Shown here: piece after piece, positions 11,409-25,035 of the stretch | Numbering within the stretch: position 1 is the first letter of the stretch | Layout of the letters: every line of letters starts with the position of its first letter | Origin: Ciona savignyi | Lineage: Eukaryota > Chordata > Ascidiacea > Phlebobranchia > Cionidae | Direction of reading: 5' to 3' | Assembly (NCBI GenBank): GCA_000149265.1 | Contig: CH003313.1 | Location: 2,904,099 to 2,968,098 of the forward strand | DNA: 64,000 nucleotides | Position numbers and translations under genes: made by a program | Notes under the pieces: model-generated | The model's input: only the letters and a program-made list of their open reading frames with translations | Told to the model about the DNA's origin: nothing | Database searches by the model: none

Positions 11409-14400
11409 ATGGATGTCTCGGATATGGAGCAAGATGCGATAAAACTTGCAAGTTCAGCTGTTGAATTCGATCAGAAGGGCTGCGTTAACGAGGCTATATT
11501 CTATTACACGGTAAGTATTGTGATGTATAGATTTCTAGGAAAAGTACACACATCAATCATCGTCATGCAGCTGCAGTATGTCTTAATTCTGCTGGAGAAG
11601 CTTTTTGTATGAAAACTGCTCGCCATCATTTTATAGTGTTCTTGTACTTTTTAAAGGGATTCAAATATATAGTTCTTGTAGGTAACTTTTAATCTCCTGA
11701 AATTGTTATATTTAAACACAGTAGGTTGGTGCATCACCAAGCTCTCCCTGTGCATCTTTCCTTTCCACTGCTATTTTGTTCATAAAACAAGAAGCATTTT
11801 TTTAAAGTTTTACTAATTTACCGGATATTGAGATTGTAATTCATCATGTGAGAAAAATATTAAGGACTCCACAATTCATGTATACCAATATGAGCTGTGT
11901 GTAAAATATAGTACAGGGTTATTTTGATATAAATTATTGTTTGAAACATAACTAAATCTACGGCTAACATTCATATATCACAAACTGAGGTCTATCACAA
12001 TTAGGTTATCAACACATATTTCTAATAACATTTGCTCTTATAGACAATTGGTATTTTTTATTAATATTAGAATTTAAAAATAAGGAATCATCGAAATAAA
12101 TATATATATTTAAAAAAACACTTAAACACCAGCAGATAGTTAAATGAGTTCTGTTTATTACATTGTTACAACCTTACCAGTTAGCTCTGATTAATGCATT
12201 TATGTTGCCAGTGTTGCCATGTTCCTTAGCTTATGTAATACTCCATAGGAAGCTGCCCAAGCACTGCACCTAGCAGTTATTGCGGGGTCAACACTGGACT
12301 GTGCTTCAAAGGTTGAGGAATATTCGAAACGAATCGAAGAGCTCAGGAAAGTAAAAGCAGCGGTACGCATCGTTGCTGATTTGGTTATAAGCAAGAAACA
12401 AATAAGTGGACTCTGTAAATAATACGAAGATCGCTATTTTGTGACCACTGCTATATTACAACACTAAAGATGCCACATAAAACAAACATAGTAACCTCCA
12501 TAAAATATGAGATTTATCTTTGCCACCTGAGGTTGGTAAACACAAGGAGGTGTTGTCAGGGAATTGTTGGGTTACCTTACCTATACTGGCCATTGTACGG
12601 TATTTAATTGTTTTGTGTAGTAGGCACTGGTAGATGTATATATATATATATATTTAACCCATTCAAATTCAAGAGCATAAAGAAAATCCATTTAAATTTA
12701 ACTACATAGATCTTTTTAAAGAACTCGGGTTATCTACACTTAAACTTAGTTGAGTAATGCAATTGTAGTTTGTTATACTTTGTAAAGTGCAATTGCAGTT
12801 TGTTGTATGATGGAAATTTGCTTTTGCTTTGGGTTTAAATATTTGTCGCGTTAAAATTAAGCAATGTCAGTGTGAATGTCGGGACATAGATTGGTATTCT
12901 ATTCACCACATTAACATTTAATACATTAAGCATGATCAATTTGGGTTTGTTTTAATTTACCACATTAATCCACCACCTCACTATATTCCCCCCTCAGAGC
13001 CCCGACAAGACAGTGGAATTATCATCATCGGAGAAAGATGAGCAGAGAGCAAAGTTCATGGTGCAAGATGCGCTGGAGGCGGATGAAGCTGGAAAGAAAG
13101 ACGAAGCGTTGTCTCTCTATATGGAAGCCGCTGACCTCTGTATCAAAGCAGTAAATATCTGTTTTGTTATTTTTTTATCTCGAAATTTTTTCTTTATAGT
13201 CGAAAAATATTTCGGTTAGTCAACCTTTAACAAGATCTAAAATGTGGGTATATGCAAACAAAATTATATATACACAAAGGTATACTGGGTATATGGCTTT
13301 ATATGTAAACAATAACCCAACAACCAAGTTTTACAGATAAACGAAACTGGGAACAGTTCGGTAAAGAAGCAGCTTCAAAGATTAGCGAAACAATCACTCG
13401 ACCGAGCGGAAGCCATCAAAGCAACGAAGCAACTTGCTTCATTATCCCAACTCGATTCTCTGCTTAGTTTCGTCGATACGAAAGAAAAACCTCCCACTAA
13501 TTCCCACACAACATCCAATCACACAACTTCTACTGCAAAGGCAAAAGACACAGCACAGCCAACTAACAGTAAGCTGAGCCTTTTTCACAATAACTTATGC
13601 CCTTAGTTAGGTTACCAAAGCTATTGCAGCTTGTTGATAATTATAATTACTTTTGTAAAGATCTATTTAATTCCAGTTGGTGCAACATTCGCCTGGCATT
13701 GACATTTGACACTACCTGATAATACTTACATATGTGTCCATTGTCCATTTAACTTCCAAGAGCTGCCAGACTGGTTCCACATCCTACAATGTGTGTAGAG
13801 ATCCTATGCACAGATCTTATATACATAAGTGCACCATAGTCTTATAGAACCAATATCATCCATTACACGCGCTCTATGCTATTATGTGCTTTATGTGTGT
13901 ACAGTAGAGGCACTTTACAGGAAATGCTTTAATTGTAACCCCTATTAAGCTTCGCCAAAAAAGGATAAACACGAGTATACATCTAATACTTGGTTCCCTT
14001 AAATGGTTGTTCCCTCAGACTTCCTCTTCGCTGACCCACCTCCTCCTGCCATCACTCCACCTAGTGGTGGAGGAAAATATACGAAGGAAGAGATCGATGT
14101 GAGAATATTGTTTCTATGTTTTCCATGGATCATTATGAAATTAATAAGTCCTGGATAACAGCATAACAAACAGTGTCTATTCCAGCTTATTTCCCAAAAA
14201 CATTGCTTTGCGCAACTAAGGAACTATTATATATGGGATAAAATAGATGCTTTTATAATATTTTTTGGATCTTTTAAATTAAAAAGCCAATTTTAGGGAA
14301 TGACAATTGTTGTAATTGGTTATGTAATACATAATACTGCTACATTCCACTTACTTCAGTGCAATGTCCAATATTGTGCTTTTCATCTCCAGGTGTTACG

Positions 14401-17398
14401 ATTTGGCTCATTAATCAACGGTCGAGAATATCTTCCTTTCATGGCAGCCGATTTGCAGGAAAGATTTGCTTTCCCGATGCCATACAGGTGATTGTGGTGG
14501 GTTTGTTATAATATCCGACATGGGTGGCAACAATTGACTACTGTGGAGCATTCTGACACCTGTTACTTAACATGTCATCGTAATAATAAACAACACAAAA
14601 GCCTAATTAATGTCAAAGTGTGTTTGTTTTTTAGATTTCAGACATGGAAAATCTTACAAATCACACACAGACCACAAAAATTACAGTAAAAGTCAGGCAT
14701 AAACGAGTCTTAATTTCCTGGTGCAATAGAAACAAGTAAAGAATTCACGCCTTGCTCAGCCTTACACATACACCTGCTTAGCGAAAGTGCAGTCAGTGAT
14801 TTACATAAGGTTTATCATCTACAACTTTTATTATAATTAGAAACACAAGCTTCATTGGCTTATTGATACTGCTTCTTAATTGACACCCACATCGCTTTTA
14901 GCAATGGGGCGCGTTATAGTCTTACTGTGCCTGATTTACCCCACTCCAGGCAATACAAATGAAGGTTGGTAAACTAGGGAGGTTAACACACTGATAATCA
15001 TCATATTACCTTACACAAACCGTTGGGTTACCGGAGCTATTGCAGTGTGTTGTGTATGATTGACACGTTCCTTCAAAAACTCATCATTCCACTGAGTTCA
15101 GGTATAGTCGCTTAAGTACCTTGCTAACTAGCCAAAGCTACTACCCCCCCACAATATTCGAATAACCACCGCTACATCACAGCGACAAGCACGGGGTCCT
15201 TGAGCTTGCGGAGAAGCAGCGATCGAGGTTGGGAGGATGGAAACGACCGGATGAGCTGATGGAGAAGCCGCAGATGATTATGACGATATCGAGTCTCAGT
15301 ATCATGCAGACCCTCGTGTCGGACTGCTCATTCGTGGCCTCGCTTGCCATCAGCGCTGCATATGAGAGGAAGTTCAAGAAGAAACTCATCACAAGGTCAG
15401 TTATGCAAATTTCAGAACGTTATTTTTTAATTGATTACATTTTTTAAATTTTTTAAATTTGGTTACATTTTTTTAAATTTGGGTACATTTTTTTAAATTT
15501 GGTTACATTTTTTTACATTTGTTAATGCTTCTTTTAATACTGGGTAAGGTTTCTATTTTTATTCTGATCGGAAATCCCAAGATCGGAAATATCTAAGTTA
15601 CTTTTGTTTATTTATCATTTGATGCTTATTCTGTGTGGTTTGCAATTGTTTTTATGGCCCTAAGCTCCATGACACTTTTAATACATATTTTATGGATAAA
15701 AAATGAGAAAAGTGCGGATAGATTCTGATTGGTTTAAACTTTTGATTCTATGTAATGTAGTTTGCTTCTTATACCTGTGGAATAACACTGAGGTTCCCTG
15801 TATTTGTTATTTTGCATCTAAAAATGTTTTCTTTATTTTTTTAATCTGTGATCCACAACTAAAAAGATTTGAACTGTTCCCATAGATGACATAATTTGCT
15901 CTTTTCCAGCATCATCTTCCCACAGAACAGGAAAGGTGAACCGGTGTACAATCCTTGTGGTAAGTCATTCGGATTTTATTTCTGGCCTGTATTAATTTTA
16001 TTAAACTTCCAAGGTCATCTTGTAAAAATGCTTAACACACTTGGTGTGGCATTACCCATGATTTCGACTTGCATCACAAATTACCCATTGTAGGATTTAA
16101 CAATGGGTAATTATAACACTGTATAATCATGATAATATAGTAATGGGCTGTTTATTATTTTATTATAGGTATTCACTTTGTTAGTTTTAGAATATGTAGG
16201 TTAGTAGGTTGTGGTTAACAAAGATATGAAAATGGAATATACCTGTGCGGCAAATGTGAATTTATATAAAAATAATCATATAAAGGTTGTTACCACCCCA
16301 CAAAATTTTACAAATTTTATGCCATTGGGGCACTCTGTAATTTAAGAATTGTCAGTGTAATCACCCTCCTGCGTTTTCCCATTCAAGCAAAACATAAAAA
16401 CTTTTTAGACGAGATGCTTTTAAACTCGGGGCGCACAAACCCCTCTAATACGGCCCGCAAACACTTTTGTAAGGTTTTCATCTAAATGTAATACATCAAA
16501 CATTTCAACTTAAGAGCGGTATTCAAACAGATTATTCAAAGAAAGCTGGTGTATAGCAAAAAGTCACATTTAATAAACAAAACAGTTGTTAAAACTCCTC
16601 TCCATTTTTACAATAAGATACATTAGAAAAATAGATAAAAATTGCATGTAGCCCTTGGTACAATTTTCAAAATGCAATGTGGGATGTGGCCCTCGAAGAC
16701 CATACAGTTTGACACCCTGTTATACTATACATATATACATCTGTTTCGAAAAAGTCGTTTCGAATTTTTTTTTTGATCCAAACTCACCACCATCTTCTCA
16801 CGAAGGCAAATACATGGTGAAGTTGCATTTGAACGGGGTGTCGAGGAAAGTTGTGATCGACGATCGATTGCCTGTGGACAAGCATGGAAAGCTGTTGTGT
16901 TCGTACTCCTCCAACCATAATGAGTTGTGGGTGTCACTAGTGGAGAAGGCTTATATGAAGGTGATGGGAGGATATGACTTCCCCGGCTCTAACTCTGTGA
17001 GTACCCAACCCCACTGAAGTATTCTGTTAAAATATAGTTTTTATGTTTTACGACAGTTTGCCACACAAAAGGGTATCTTTAAGATTGCCAATAATACCTC
17101 TCCATAAAATATATAATGGCAGATTGTGGCACCAATAGATAGAATGCTTATAATTGACATTGCTTATAAAACTAGCAACCAAGTCTATGTTACAACATCA
17201 ATATACATATATTTGGATTTTGCATTTTACTTTTTTTTCTACTTTATAATTTATATACGAATAAATTACTGTATTTATGTGACATGCCAGATATTCCAAA
17301 ATAGTTTTATTCAAAAAATTGCTGTTTCAAACCCTTTGTTGACTACCGGTACTCTTAAGTAAAACAAAGTTTTTCTCCGCCCACTAACCAGCATTTTT

Positions 17399-17434
<36 letters not shown>

Positions 17435-20400
17435 CTATATTGCTAGTTTTGTAATGATTTTGAATGAATATCAGGTATGACAGTCTTGTTGAACCTTATA
17501 TTGTTATTAGAAAACAGAAACTTTTAATTTAATTAAATTTTACCGTCTTTAAAAAAATAAAACCCATCCTTCCATAGTTAAGTCATTGTCAGAAATTTTC
17601 TTATCCAATTATTGTTGAACCAATAATTTCGAATCTAGAATTTCCAACTGCTGTGAAATATACTTAAAGAGAAAGCAATAAACATTTTTTTATTCAAGAA
17701 AAAAAAAGTCTGTCTTATTTTTTAAATTGTATCGAAATTAGATAAAAATATTTTTCTCCATTATTAACAATTAAATTTAAAATGCTAGACTAAAAATATT
17801 AAAAAAGTTCCAAATTCGTGTTGCCAAATGGTGAATACCAATTTCATACAAAAACCGTTTTGAAGCATAGTCCATAATGGGTTTGACACCTTGGCTGGGT
17901 ATAAAATCCAAATTAGTATCGAATCGAATTCGATCTTGATTTTGGACAAACATTGCCCCGAATATTCCAGAACATCGACCTCCATTCACTGACGGGTTGG
18001 ATACCTGAGCGTCAGTCGCTTCGTGACAAGGACTTCGATCGAAACACTTTCTTTGAGAAGGTTCGGGAACGGTTTCATAAAGGCCATTGTTTGGCCACAA
18101 TCTCAACCGGGGTGATGGGGGAAGCAGACGCCGATAGAGCGGGTGAGAGGGGTGATGGGTGTTTGTTTGGGAATAAGGGTGTTGGGTGAGGTGTAGGATG
18201 AGAATAGTGTGTGGGGGTTAAGGGGTGTGGGGTGTAGGGAGAGGGTTTATGTGTTGTAAAGGTTATTTATGTACTGTGTTTTTACCCAGTTTGTGGCTTA
18301 AAATTACCAACAGTTATTTTAAATACCGAGCTTAATTTACTCACAAAAAACTTTTATTTAATAAAGTATACACATACTGATATACAGTATATTGCAAACC
18401 AAAATGTTTGTATTATGCTCAGCGTACTAAAGTAGTGTGGTGTACTTACCAAGTTGAAATAAATGTATTACCTTGGTTTTGACAAATGTAATTGGAGTCC
18501 ACATAACTTGTTACACCACTTCTCACTTACACTACATACATTTACGTAACACTCCACATATACCATGTATCATGATTATTTCCTGGCATACTTACATAAA
18601 TTATTCATTCACTTGAATCCATTTATACAAAGCTTGTGACGAGGTTTTTTCTAAAATGCACTATAAAAAGTTCCTATCATTATCTTGCACTATAACTAAA
18701 TTGGATTAAAATCAGGTTTGGATGACCACATTATTCAGCACTTTACTTTTAGTTTCACAGTTTAGTTGCTTGTGTAATCCTTAATAATTCGGGGGTTATC
18801 CAATTTATCCCCTCCCCCTCTCAGGTCTAGTGCCGACTCATGCTTACGCGGTGCTGGACGTGCAAGTGGTTCGTGGCCTCAAACTTCTTCAGCTCAAGAA
18901 CCCGTGGAGTCATCTGCGGTGGAAGGGAAACTACTCGGCTCATGTGAGTAGTGGGGATTGCTTGTTGCTTAACTTACATGGGAATTTTAAACTTAAATTT
19001 TAATTTCCATTTTTTAATTTTAATATTTACTGAGTAAATGGCTGCGAATGGCTGTTAAAATTTCTGGACGGTATAAAGTTTATGTCACTTTTAATCTGCT
19101 TTAAGTGAATGGTTTATATTCTTGAGTGGAGGATGCTGGGTATTAAGCTGCTCTTCCGTGCGTTTTAATGAAGGTTACTAAATAGATGCCGCCCACCAAC
19201 TACTATTCCATGCATTTGTCCCCCTGGGCAAGCCATACTGTTTGAATCAGTTCAGTTCAATTTCAACGAAAACTAAATGTCTTTTATCATATGCAGCACA
19301 CTGCATAAACCCAGCAGTGGCAATGTGTTAATGTTACAGATTCCAACGATATAATGCCAACTATGTTTTCCGGTCCTTGGGTGTTTAACCTAGTTCACCA
19401 CCCCTGTTTAATTAACCCAGCTTCCACCCCTGGGTATTATCATAAAAATGTAGCTAGTTATGTTATCTGCTTCTCTATATATTGTGTACACAATATTCCA
19501 TAATGTGACAATAATCATAGGATGACGCACATTGGACACCAGAACTACGCAAAGCCCTCAATTACGACAACCAACTCGCTAAGGAATTTGACAACGGTGA
19601 GTTCTGAGCTACTTCGATCAGCCAACAATGTATAAAAGATATAGCACAGTGGACAATACATAATAAACTATGGAAAGTCGGTAAGACATGCCAACATGAA
19701 AGAGCTGTGATAGCTTAGTTGGTTAGTACACGGAGTGCATGTAGCCCAAGATCATTAGTTAAAATCTCACCCGTGGCAAATTATTTTCGCTACCATTACC
19801 CTTCTGCATGTTGCTAACTAATTAAACATACATAGTCTCCTTCCCTTAGTTTTCCAAAATAAAGTCAAATAAAGTCAACACGCTAACTCATATAAAAACC
19901 TTGGTTTATCGAATCAGCATTTATTTATAAATCTATGTTTTTTTTCTGGGCTAGATTCCGAACCCCTGTTAAGCTCATTACTAACACAGTGTTTGTGTAG
20001 AGTTGGTATATGTCAGTTGCACCAAACATTACATTAAATCGCTCTGTTACTCGGTTAAAATAACAATAACAATCGAAGTACAGAAACTTAATTTAATTGT
20101 TTGCCAGCAAAAAGAGGACAACATTCTATAGAATCTTTATTAAGCCCACATTAATCTGTAAGGATTAATTGACCAATGTTTCCTCCTACACATGAGTCTT
20201 TATCTGTGAATTTATTTGGGAATCGCTCTATTTTTTTGCTGGGTTTCGAACCCATGTTGAGCAGCTTATCACCTAGATCGTATTTATAAGTATAAAAATT
20301 GATTGCGGTTGCCATTCAGCCACATGATTGCTGTTCATCGCTCAATTACTCCATAAAATTACGATGTTTTAAACCTAATCCCCTCCACAACAGGAGTGTT

Positions 20401-23400
20401 CTGGATTGACTGGGACTCAGCCCTCCACTTCTACGACACGTTCTACATCAACTGGAATCCCGATTTGTTCCCGAAGACGACGTGCCGACATGCGTCGTGG
20501 CTCGCGAAGGATGGACCGACAAGAGACTCCTACTCACTCGGGAACAACCCACAATATCGACTTGAAGTCAGGTAAGGGACTCCGGGGTTATCTTAGATAC
20601 CAGCAAGCAAATTTAAGCCCCACTGGGGGTAACCTTTAACTTCACTGGTGTAATTCAGCATCATCGGATAATCTTACGGCAAATAAAGCATAATGTCATT
20701 CCGGAATATGATTATGCAAAACCCAAATTTTATTTTTATTGATGCAATTTTAAACGAAAAAATCCAAAAATTGTTTTCATTATTTTTAAACAAGTGAGTG
20801 TAAAGTCAAGGTAAAAAACAAAGTCATTAAAAAAAAGCGATCAGCTTTACTCAATATATCCATGTGTCTGTAATACTGCTCAGTTGCACTTTGAGGGGGT
20901 TGGACCCATCTCACCCCCACAATTCCCCCAGAAATAAAAAAGCAACAGTGGTGTGGGTCCTGCTCACGAGGCACATAACTGAGAAGGAAGATTTTGCAGA
21001 AAACAAGGAATTTATTACTTTGCTCGTCTATCTCAATGATGGGAAGAAGGTTTATTATCCATGTGAGTCTTCCAATTGTTGGCTGTTTAAATACAATTAA
21101 TTAAAAAATCGACTTAAAATGAGGGAACCAATGCTAACGGGTTCCAGAGCTATTGCAGTGTGTTGTGTATGATTCATATGTTCCTTCAATTTAGTAGAAC
21201 CCAAAAATTTCCTAAATTCAGACAATGTCCGTTAAGTGCCTTGCCCAAGGACACAACCGACTCGGTAGAGACCCGTTTTGAACATGCCACCCATCGGTTG
21301 AAAGGCCACGCACTAACCCACTGAGCTAATCAGTCAAAGCAAAGTATGGGCAGGTGGGTCAACATCTAAACACGAGCTTCCCACCCAGACAGCCCCCCGC
21401 CGCACATTGATGGGGTTCGGATCAACAGCCCCCATTACTTAACGAGGATCCAGGTCCCAGAGAACGGACCCCACCGATATACACTGGTGGTGTCGCAATA
21501 TGAGAAACACAAGAATATCAGATACACGTTGCGGGTTTATTCACTCGTCGAGTTCAAGTTCAATAATATCGAAGACCCGTATCGGTTGAAAAAGAGGGTA
21601 AGTACCATTTTAGAGCACAACGAAATAGAAATCTTACAATATTGTTGTAACAGGTATTGTTTTTGTTTGTTAAGTGTGTAATAAAGTGGTAGAATAATAT
21701 TAAATTTTTTTGTACAAATTGGCACCACTTCCTTATTATAACCTTCATGTTGCTTAACATTTTAATCCTGGTAAATTGGCAAAGTTTATGTTCTTTACAT
21801 TATCTCAAAATTCTTGATTCTGTTATTGTGTGCCACCTAATTTCTTGCAACGACTAGTCGTTTGCCGCCGGTATAAGTTCACTGGAAATCATCAAGGTAT
21901 CGATATTTCATGTTTGTAGCTGCTAATGTGGCACTTATTAAAAGGCTATTGTTAGCTTGTTAAACATATGTACGATTTAAGTTTAGGTCAATATATTATT
22001 CAAAATATGCAAAATATAATTGTTTATTGTACATATTTCCACCAGTTTAATAAAGATCCACCATACATTATTCAGCATGATTACAATACAAGTTTAAAAA
22101 ATATCTCTCGTCTGATTGTGGATATGTGGTATTCTGTTCACCACTGGGGTAACAACTTAACACCTCCCTCCCCCCAAAAGCCTTAAACTTCATGACACAA
22201 TTAATTAAGCAACACCCCAGAAAAATACTACATTTCCCTAGTTATGCAATCATACATGACTCATGTTAGAACCTCCATATTTCACCACAGATACAAGGGG
22301 AGTGGACAGCGGCAACTGCTGGGGGTTGTTCAAATAACAAGGCAACTTATGGCAACAACCCCATCTACCAGATCAATATTGAGGTATTTAATGCTGCGTT
22401 TCTCGATACTTGGATAGTTTAACATGATAATACTAGATATTTGAGCATGGTAATATAGTGTGGACTTGAATATGACTCAGATGAGAATACGGTGTGTTTG
22501 TGAAGCTCGTTTAAATATGAATTGTTTGCACTTTTGAAATATGACTCAGATTAACGGTTTTAAAGTTAATTCCACAACTAAACCATGTGTTATATAATCA
22601 TATAGTTAAACTGGTCATTGTATGAATTAAGTTCCGTTTTGGGTTACATTTGAATTATCAGTTTTAGGTTTGTGTTTTCACACTAAAAAAAAGGTTTTGC
22701 TTTCTATATTGGGTTAAACAAAAATACCTACTACAAACCAGTTTAGTGGTTTGTTACGATGTTATATTAGGAGAAACTACAAATATAATGAAAGTTTCGT
22801 TTGTTTTTGCATTTACATGGGAACTGAACCTTCACATCCACTATTATGAGTTTTTCAAACATTTATTTCAGTGCTGGTCTATGTGAAAAAACTACTAAAA
22901 CCGGTTTATAGGTTGGGGTACTCATTATAATTCCCTTTATTTCACACCCGAACAAAAACACAATTAATCATGTGACATCAATACAGGGAAACGGACAAGC
23001 TCAACTACTGGTTGAACTACGCGCACCGAAAGATTACAACAACGGCTTCGATATCATCTGTGTTGAAACCAATGCGGAGAAACCATTCAATAAAACAACA
23101 TCTGGTTCTTTCAGGTTGGTGCAACCTTCTTATTCGTGCGTGTGTTGAATTGTGTTTATCTTTTTACCTTTGTGGTGCCCTGCTAGTTATAAAATTTATA
23201 CGTGTAACCAGGCATCCCATTTTTGTCTGATATTTTTGACATTCGTTTTACTGAACATCGTTCCAATTTGTACTTGTGTGGAAAGGTGGTATTCTAGTAC
23301 AATTTCTACAAGTTCTAAACTTCTAAAGGAACTGAGTTTGAACAAATAGGGCAATAAAACAAAAGTTTTAATTAAAAAAAAATTTTGCTGGATCAAGGCA

Positions 23401-23999
23401 AACCGTGTTGTTACTAGTCGGTTGTGTCATTGGGCAATTCAATTTAATTAAACCCAGTGGATTAATGGGTTGAAACAAAACTAAAACAATGTCTGAAAAC
23501 TCGTCAGCGCATACAATATTTTGTAGAACAGCACCATGAGGAAAGAAATTGGGAAAGGGAAAAACTGCACCCCTAAACTATGGAAATTGATTACAACACT
23601 GATTCAGTGTTATATTATAACACTAATTCAAAAGTAATCTTAACTATAAAACTAAAACTCCAACCCCAGCTTTTACAAAAACTTTAATTCCGTAATCTTT
23701 ATATGGTGAACAGTTTCCCCTTTTCCCTCCATTTTAGCTTTCCGCTATTCTTACGGCTGCTGCTTGTGTTGTCTCCGCTTAAATTAAACACGGTCCACCG
23801 ATACAATGTATGGTCCAGCATATCCAACAATGAACACATGATTTTCCCATCCAGGCCGGGCTACAGCGCATTGGAGATATCGGTGCCATGCGGTGTGTAC
23901 AACATCATCCCATGCACGTTCAGTGCTCAGCAACTCGGCCACTTCTTTCTTGATATCGGATCTTCCGTACAATCCACCAAGATAGCTCGCTTAAAATAA
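11409..23999 (+). CDS. CAPN7: Calpain-7 (CAPN7), 18 exons, complete
   Basis: Exons: 11409-11510, 12249-12362, 12998-13150, 13337-13568, 14019-14098, 14393-14487, 15183-15395, 15910-15959, 16806-16996, 17971-18142, 18825-18943, 19521-19596, 20394-20571, 20932-21062, 21389-21597, 22291-22383, 22987-23114, 23855-23999. All phases agree and give 826 aa (human 813). Residues about 1-180 form two MIT-type helical repeats, which in the human protein bind ESCRT-III tails such as CHMP1 and IST1. The papain-like core follows, with catalytic Cys307 ([12 protein letters not shown]), His473 (PTHAYAVLD) and Asn493 (KNPWSHLRW). Exons 14-18 encode the two C-terminal calpain beta-sandwich domains. The family acts as a cytosolic cysteine protease at endosomes and the midbody; CAPN7 lacks the EF-hand domain of classical calpains, as here. 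A second set of exons 14-18 lies downstream at 27439-30163. Confidence 0.95.
12637..12653. repeat. (TA)n microsatellite
   Basis: About eight TA units in CAPN7 intron 2. Confidence 0.9.
14972..15140 (-). mobile_element. SINE fragment in CAPN7 intron 6
   Basis: It has GGTTAACACACTGATAATC, GTTGGGTTACCGGAGC, TATTGCAGTGTGTTGTG and CCACTGAGTTCAGG in the minus-strand order of the family. The tRNA-like head is lost. It ends about 45 bp before the exon 7 acceptor. Confidence 0.7.
15436..15523. repeat. Short tandem repeat, about 20-bp unit
   Basis: Four imperfect units of the form TTTTTTAAATTTGGTTACAT in CAPN7 intron 7, just after the exon that carries the catalytic cysteine. Confidence 0.85.
17402..17431. 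repeat. (TA)n microsatellite
   Basis: Fifteen TA units in CAPN7 intron 9. Confidence 0.95.
19703..19777 (+). mobile_element. tRNA-like pseudogene or SINE head
   Basis: The stretch reads like a degraded tRNA. TAGCTTAGTTGGTTAGTAC is a good A box, and GATCATTAGTTAAAATCTC stands at the B-box position with the invariant TTCGA lost. The ends pair poorly (GCTGTGA against CCCGTGGC). It lies in CAPN7 intron 12 in sense orientation, and its head differs from the main SINE family. Confidence 0.5.
19939..20300 (-). repeat. Two tRNA-like B-box remnants
   Basis: Two related minus-strand tracts, about 19946-19999 and 20238-20281. Each has CTGGG, a TTCGAACCC-type B box on the plus strand (TTCCGAACCCCTG and TTTCGAACCCATG) and a TTAAGCTCATTAC / TTGAGCAGCTTATC block. 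They look like decayed heads of a second tRNA-derived SINE in CAPN7 intron 12. Confidence 0.4.
21138..21332 (-). mobile_element. SINE in CAPN7 intron 14, truncated
   Basis: The minus-strand SINE begins abruptly at GGGTTCCAGAGC. The copy-2 equivalent (27779-28072) continues into the full tail. The break coincides with the 199-bp gap in copy 1, so this copy was shortened by deletion after the duplication. Confidence 0.75.
23412..23480 (+). mobile_element. SINE fragment in CAPN7 intron 17
   Basis: GTTACTAGTCGGTTGTGTC, TTGGGCAATTCA and ACCCAGTGGATTAATGGGTT match the middle of the plus-strand SINE. The same fragment is in copy 2 (29654-29718), so it predates the duplication. Confidence 0.55.
23525..23728. 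mobile_element. MITE-like element in CAPN7 intron 17
   Basis: The left end has GAACAGCACCATGAGG and GGGAAAAACTGCACC. The right end has GGTGAACAGTTTCCCC and TTTTCCCTCC. The ends are inverted relative to each other (GGGAAAAACTG against CAGTTTCCCC). The core has the ACCCCAGC / AAACTAAAACTCC blocks of the family. Copy 2 keeps the left part and core (29760-29905) but loses the right end to a SINE fragment. Confidence 0.65.
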
Positions 24000-24075
24000 T
24001 TCCACTATTTTGGAATGGTCTTATGAAGATCGTGCTGTGATAGTGTTAGGGAAAGTTGTTGTAGGGAATTTGCAA

Positions 24076-24081
24076 AATAAA
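24076..24081 (+). terminator. CAPN7 poly(A) signal
   Basis: AATAAA lies 77 bp after the CAPN7 stop, in GCAAAATAAACGTC. The identical context is preserved in copy 2 near 30241, so the second cassette also has its own 3' end signal. Confidence 0.7.
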
Positions 24082-24084
24082 CGT

Positions 24085-24850
24085 CATTCAGGCTTGTTAA
24101 ACGGGAAGGAGGCGCGTTTTTAAGGGTTGTGCATAGTCATGCGTAGCGAAGCGCGCCTGTCAAGGGTTGTGTGGTCATTAGTTATGTGGCGTACGAATCG
24201 TGATTTTGCCTCGAGCTTAATATTTTGCCAACAAACAGCCATCGTGTACAAAACACTGCAAGAGTGGCTGTGGTCACGTAGCGCTATGACGTATATCCTA
24301 TTTTCAAAACCAGTCGCGTTTCCTACCATTCGCACAAACACATGAACCATGTCCTATGACCTATATAGTTTAATTTCACATTCTTGTTGGTCGGCACGCA
24401 AGTTGTATATTTTGGAAGCCCAAAGCGTTCAGCTAAAATTTATAACCACGCTGGTTGCCCAGGAACAACTATTTTCATACAATTTATGCTCTTTTACACC
24501 ACTCGCTCGTATTTCCTTACTTTAATGCACTTTATACTCCATAGTTTATATTATTATATTCATTGTTATTTAAAACTTGTATTTTGTTGCAATTTTAATC
24601 GCGTTTTGCTACGGTACGGAATAAAGAAATCGAGTTCGTATGTTGTTCATTGCACTGTGGATTTCAATTTAGCGGGAAACCGTGTGTCGTCTGCTCGCAT
24701 TGTGGCGTAATAGTAAATATGGCTTATTTGACTGAACAAATTAGGAACAGATACTCACGGCGTGGTTCGGAAAAACGTAGGGATGTTAATACAACAATAA
24801 TCCGAATTTAGCGTGGTAGATGCCGTAACTCTACAGCGGACACAATAATT
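24085..24850. other. Highly conserved duplicated 3' flank of CAPN7
   Basis: It has no recognised gene. It matches 30250-31015 with only about ten small differences, which is clearly closer than the introns of the same duplication. It contains a 30-codon ORF (24719-24811, MAYLTEQIRNRYSRRG at the start) kept intact in copy 2 (30883-30975). Overlapping ORFs on both strands at 24120-24350 are simply a shared low-stop stretch. It may be regulatory, an unrecognised transcript or a recent gene-conversion tract. Confidence 0.5.
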
Positions 24851-24852
24851 AA

Positions 24853-25035
24853 ACGCCCCTTCGCCTGAACCTATTGAATTAATGGGTTCTACTAAATTGA
24901 AGGAACGTGTAAATCTTATACAACATACTACAATATCTCTGGTAACCCGACAGTGGGCGCGAAGTGATCTGACAATTGCTCGTGTGTTAACCCCCTGGTT
25001 TTCCAATTGACGGGAATAAACATAATTATTCTATA
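24853..25035 (+). mobile_element. SINE 3' part
   Basis: Plus-strand SINE lacking the tRNA head: CGCCTGAACCTATTGAATTAATGG, GTTCTACTAAATTGAAGG, TGGTAACCCGACAGTGGGCG, GTTAACCCCCTGGTTTTCC and the GGGAATAAACATAATT tail. The copy-2 equivalent is 31018-31345. Confidence 0.75.

Noticed and set aside
24120..24350. Overlapping 72-76 codon ORFs on both strands, repeated at 30284-30514
   Set aside because: Repetition comes from the tandem duplication. Both strands are open at once, neither peptide has a recognisable motif, and there is no splice context.
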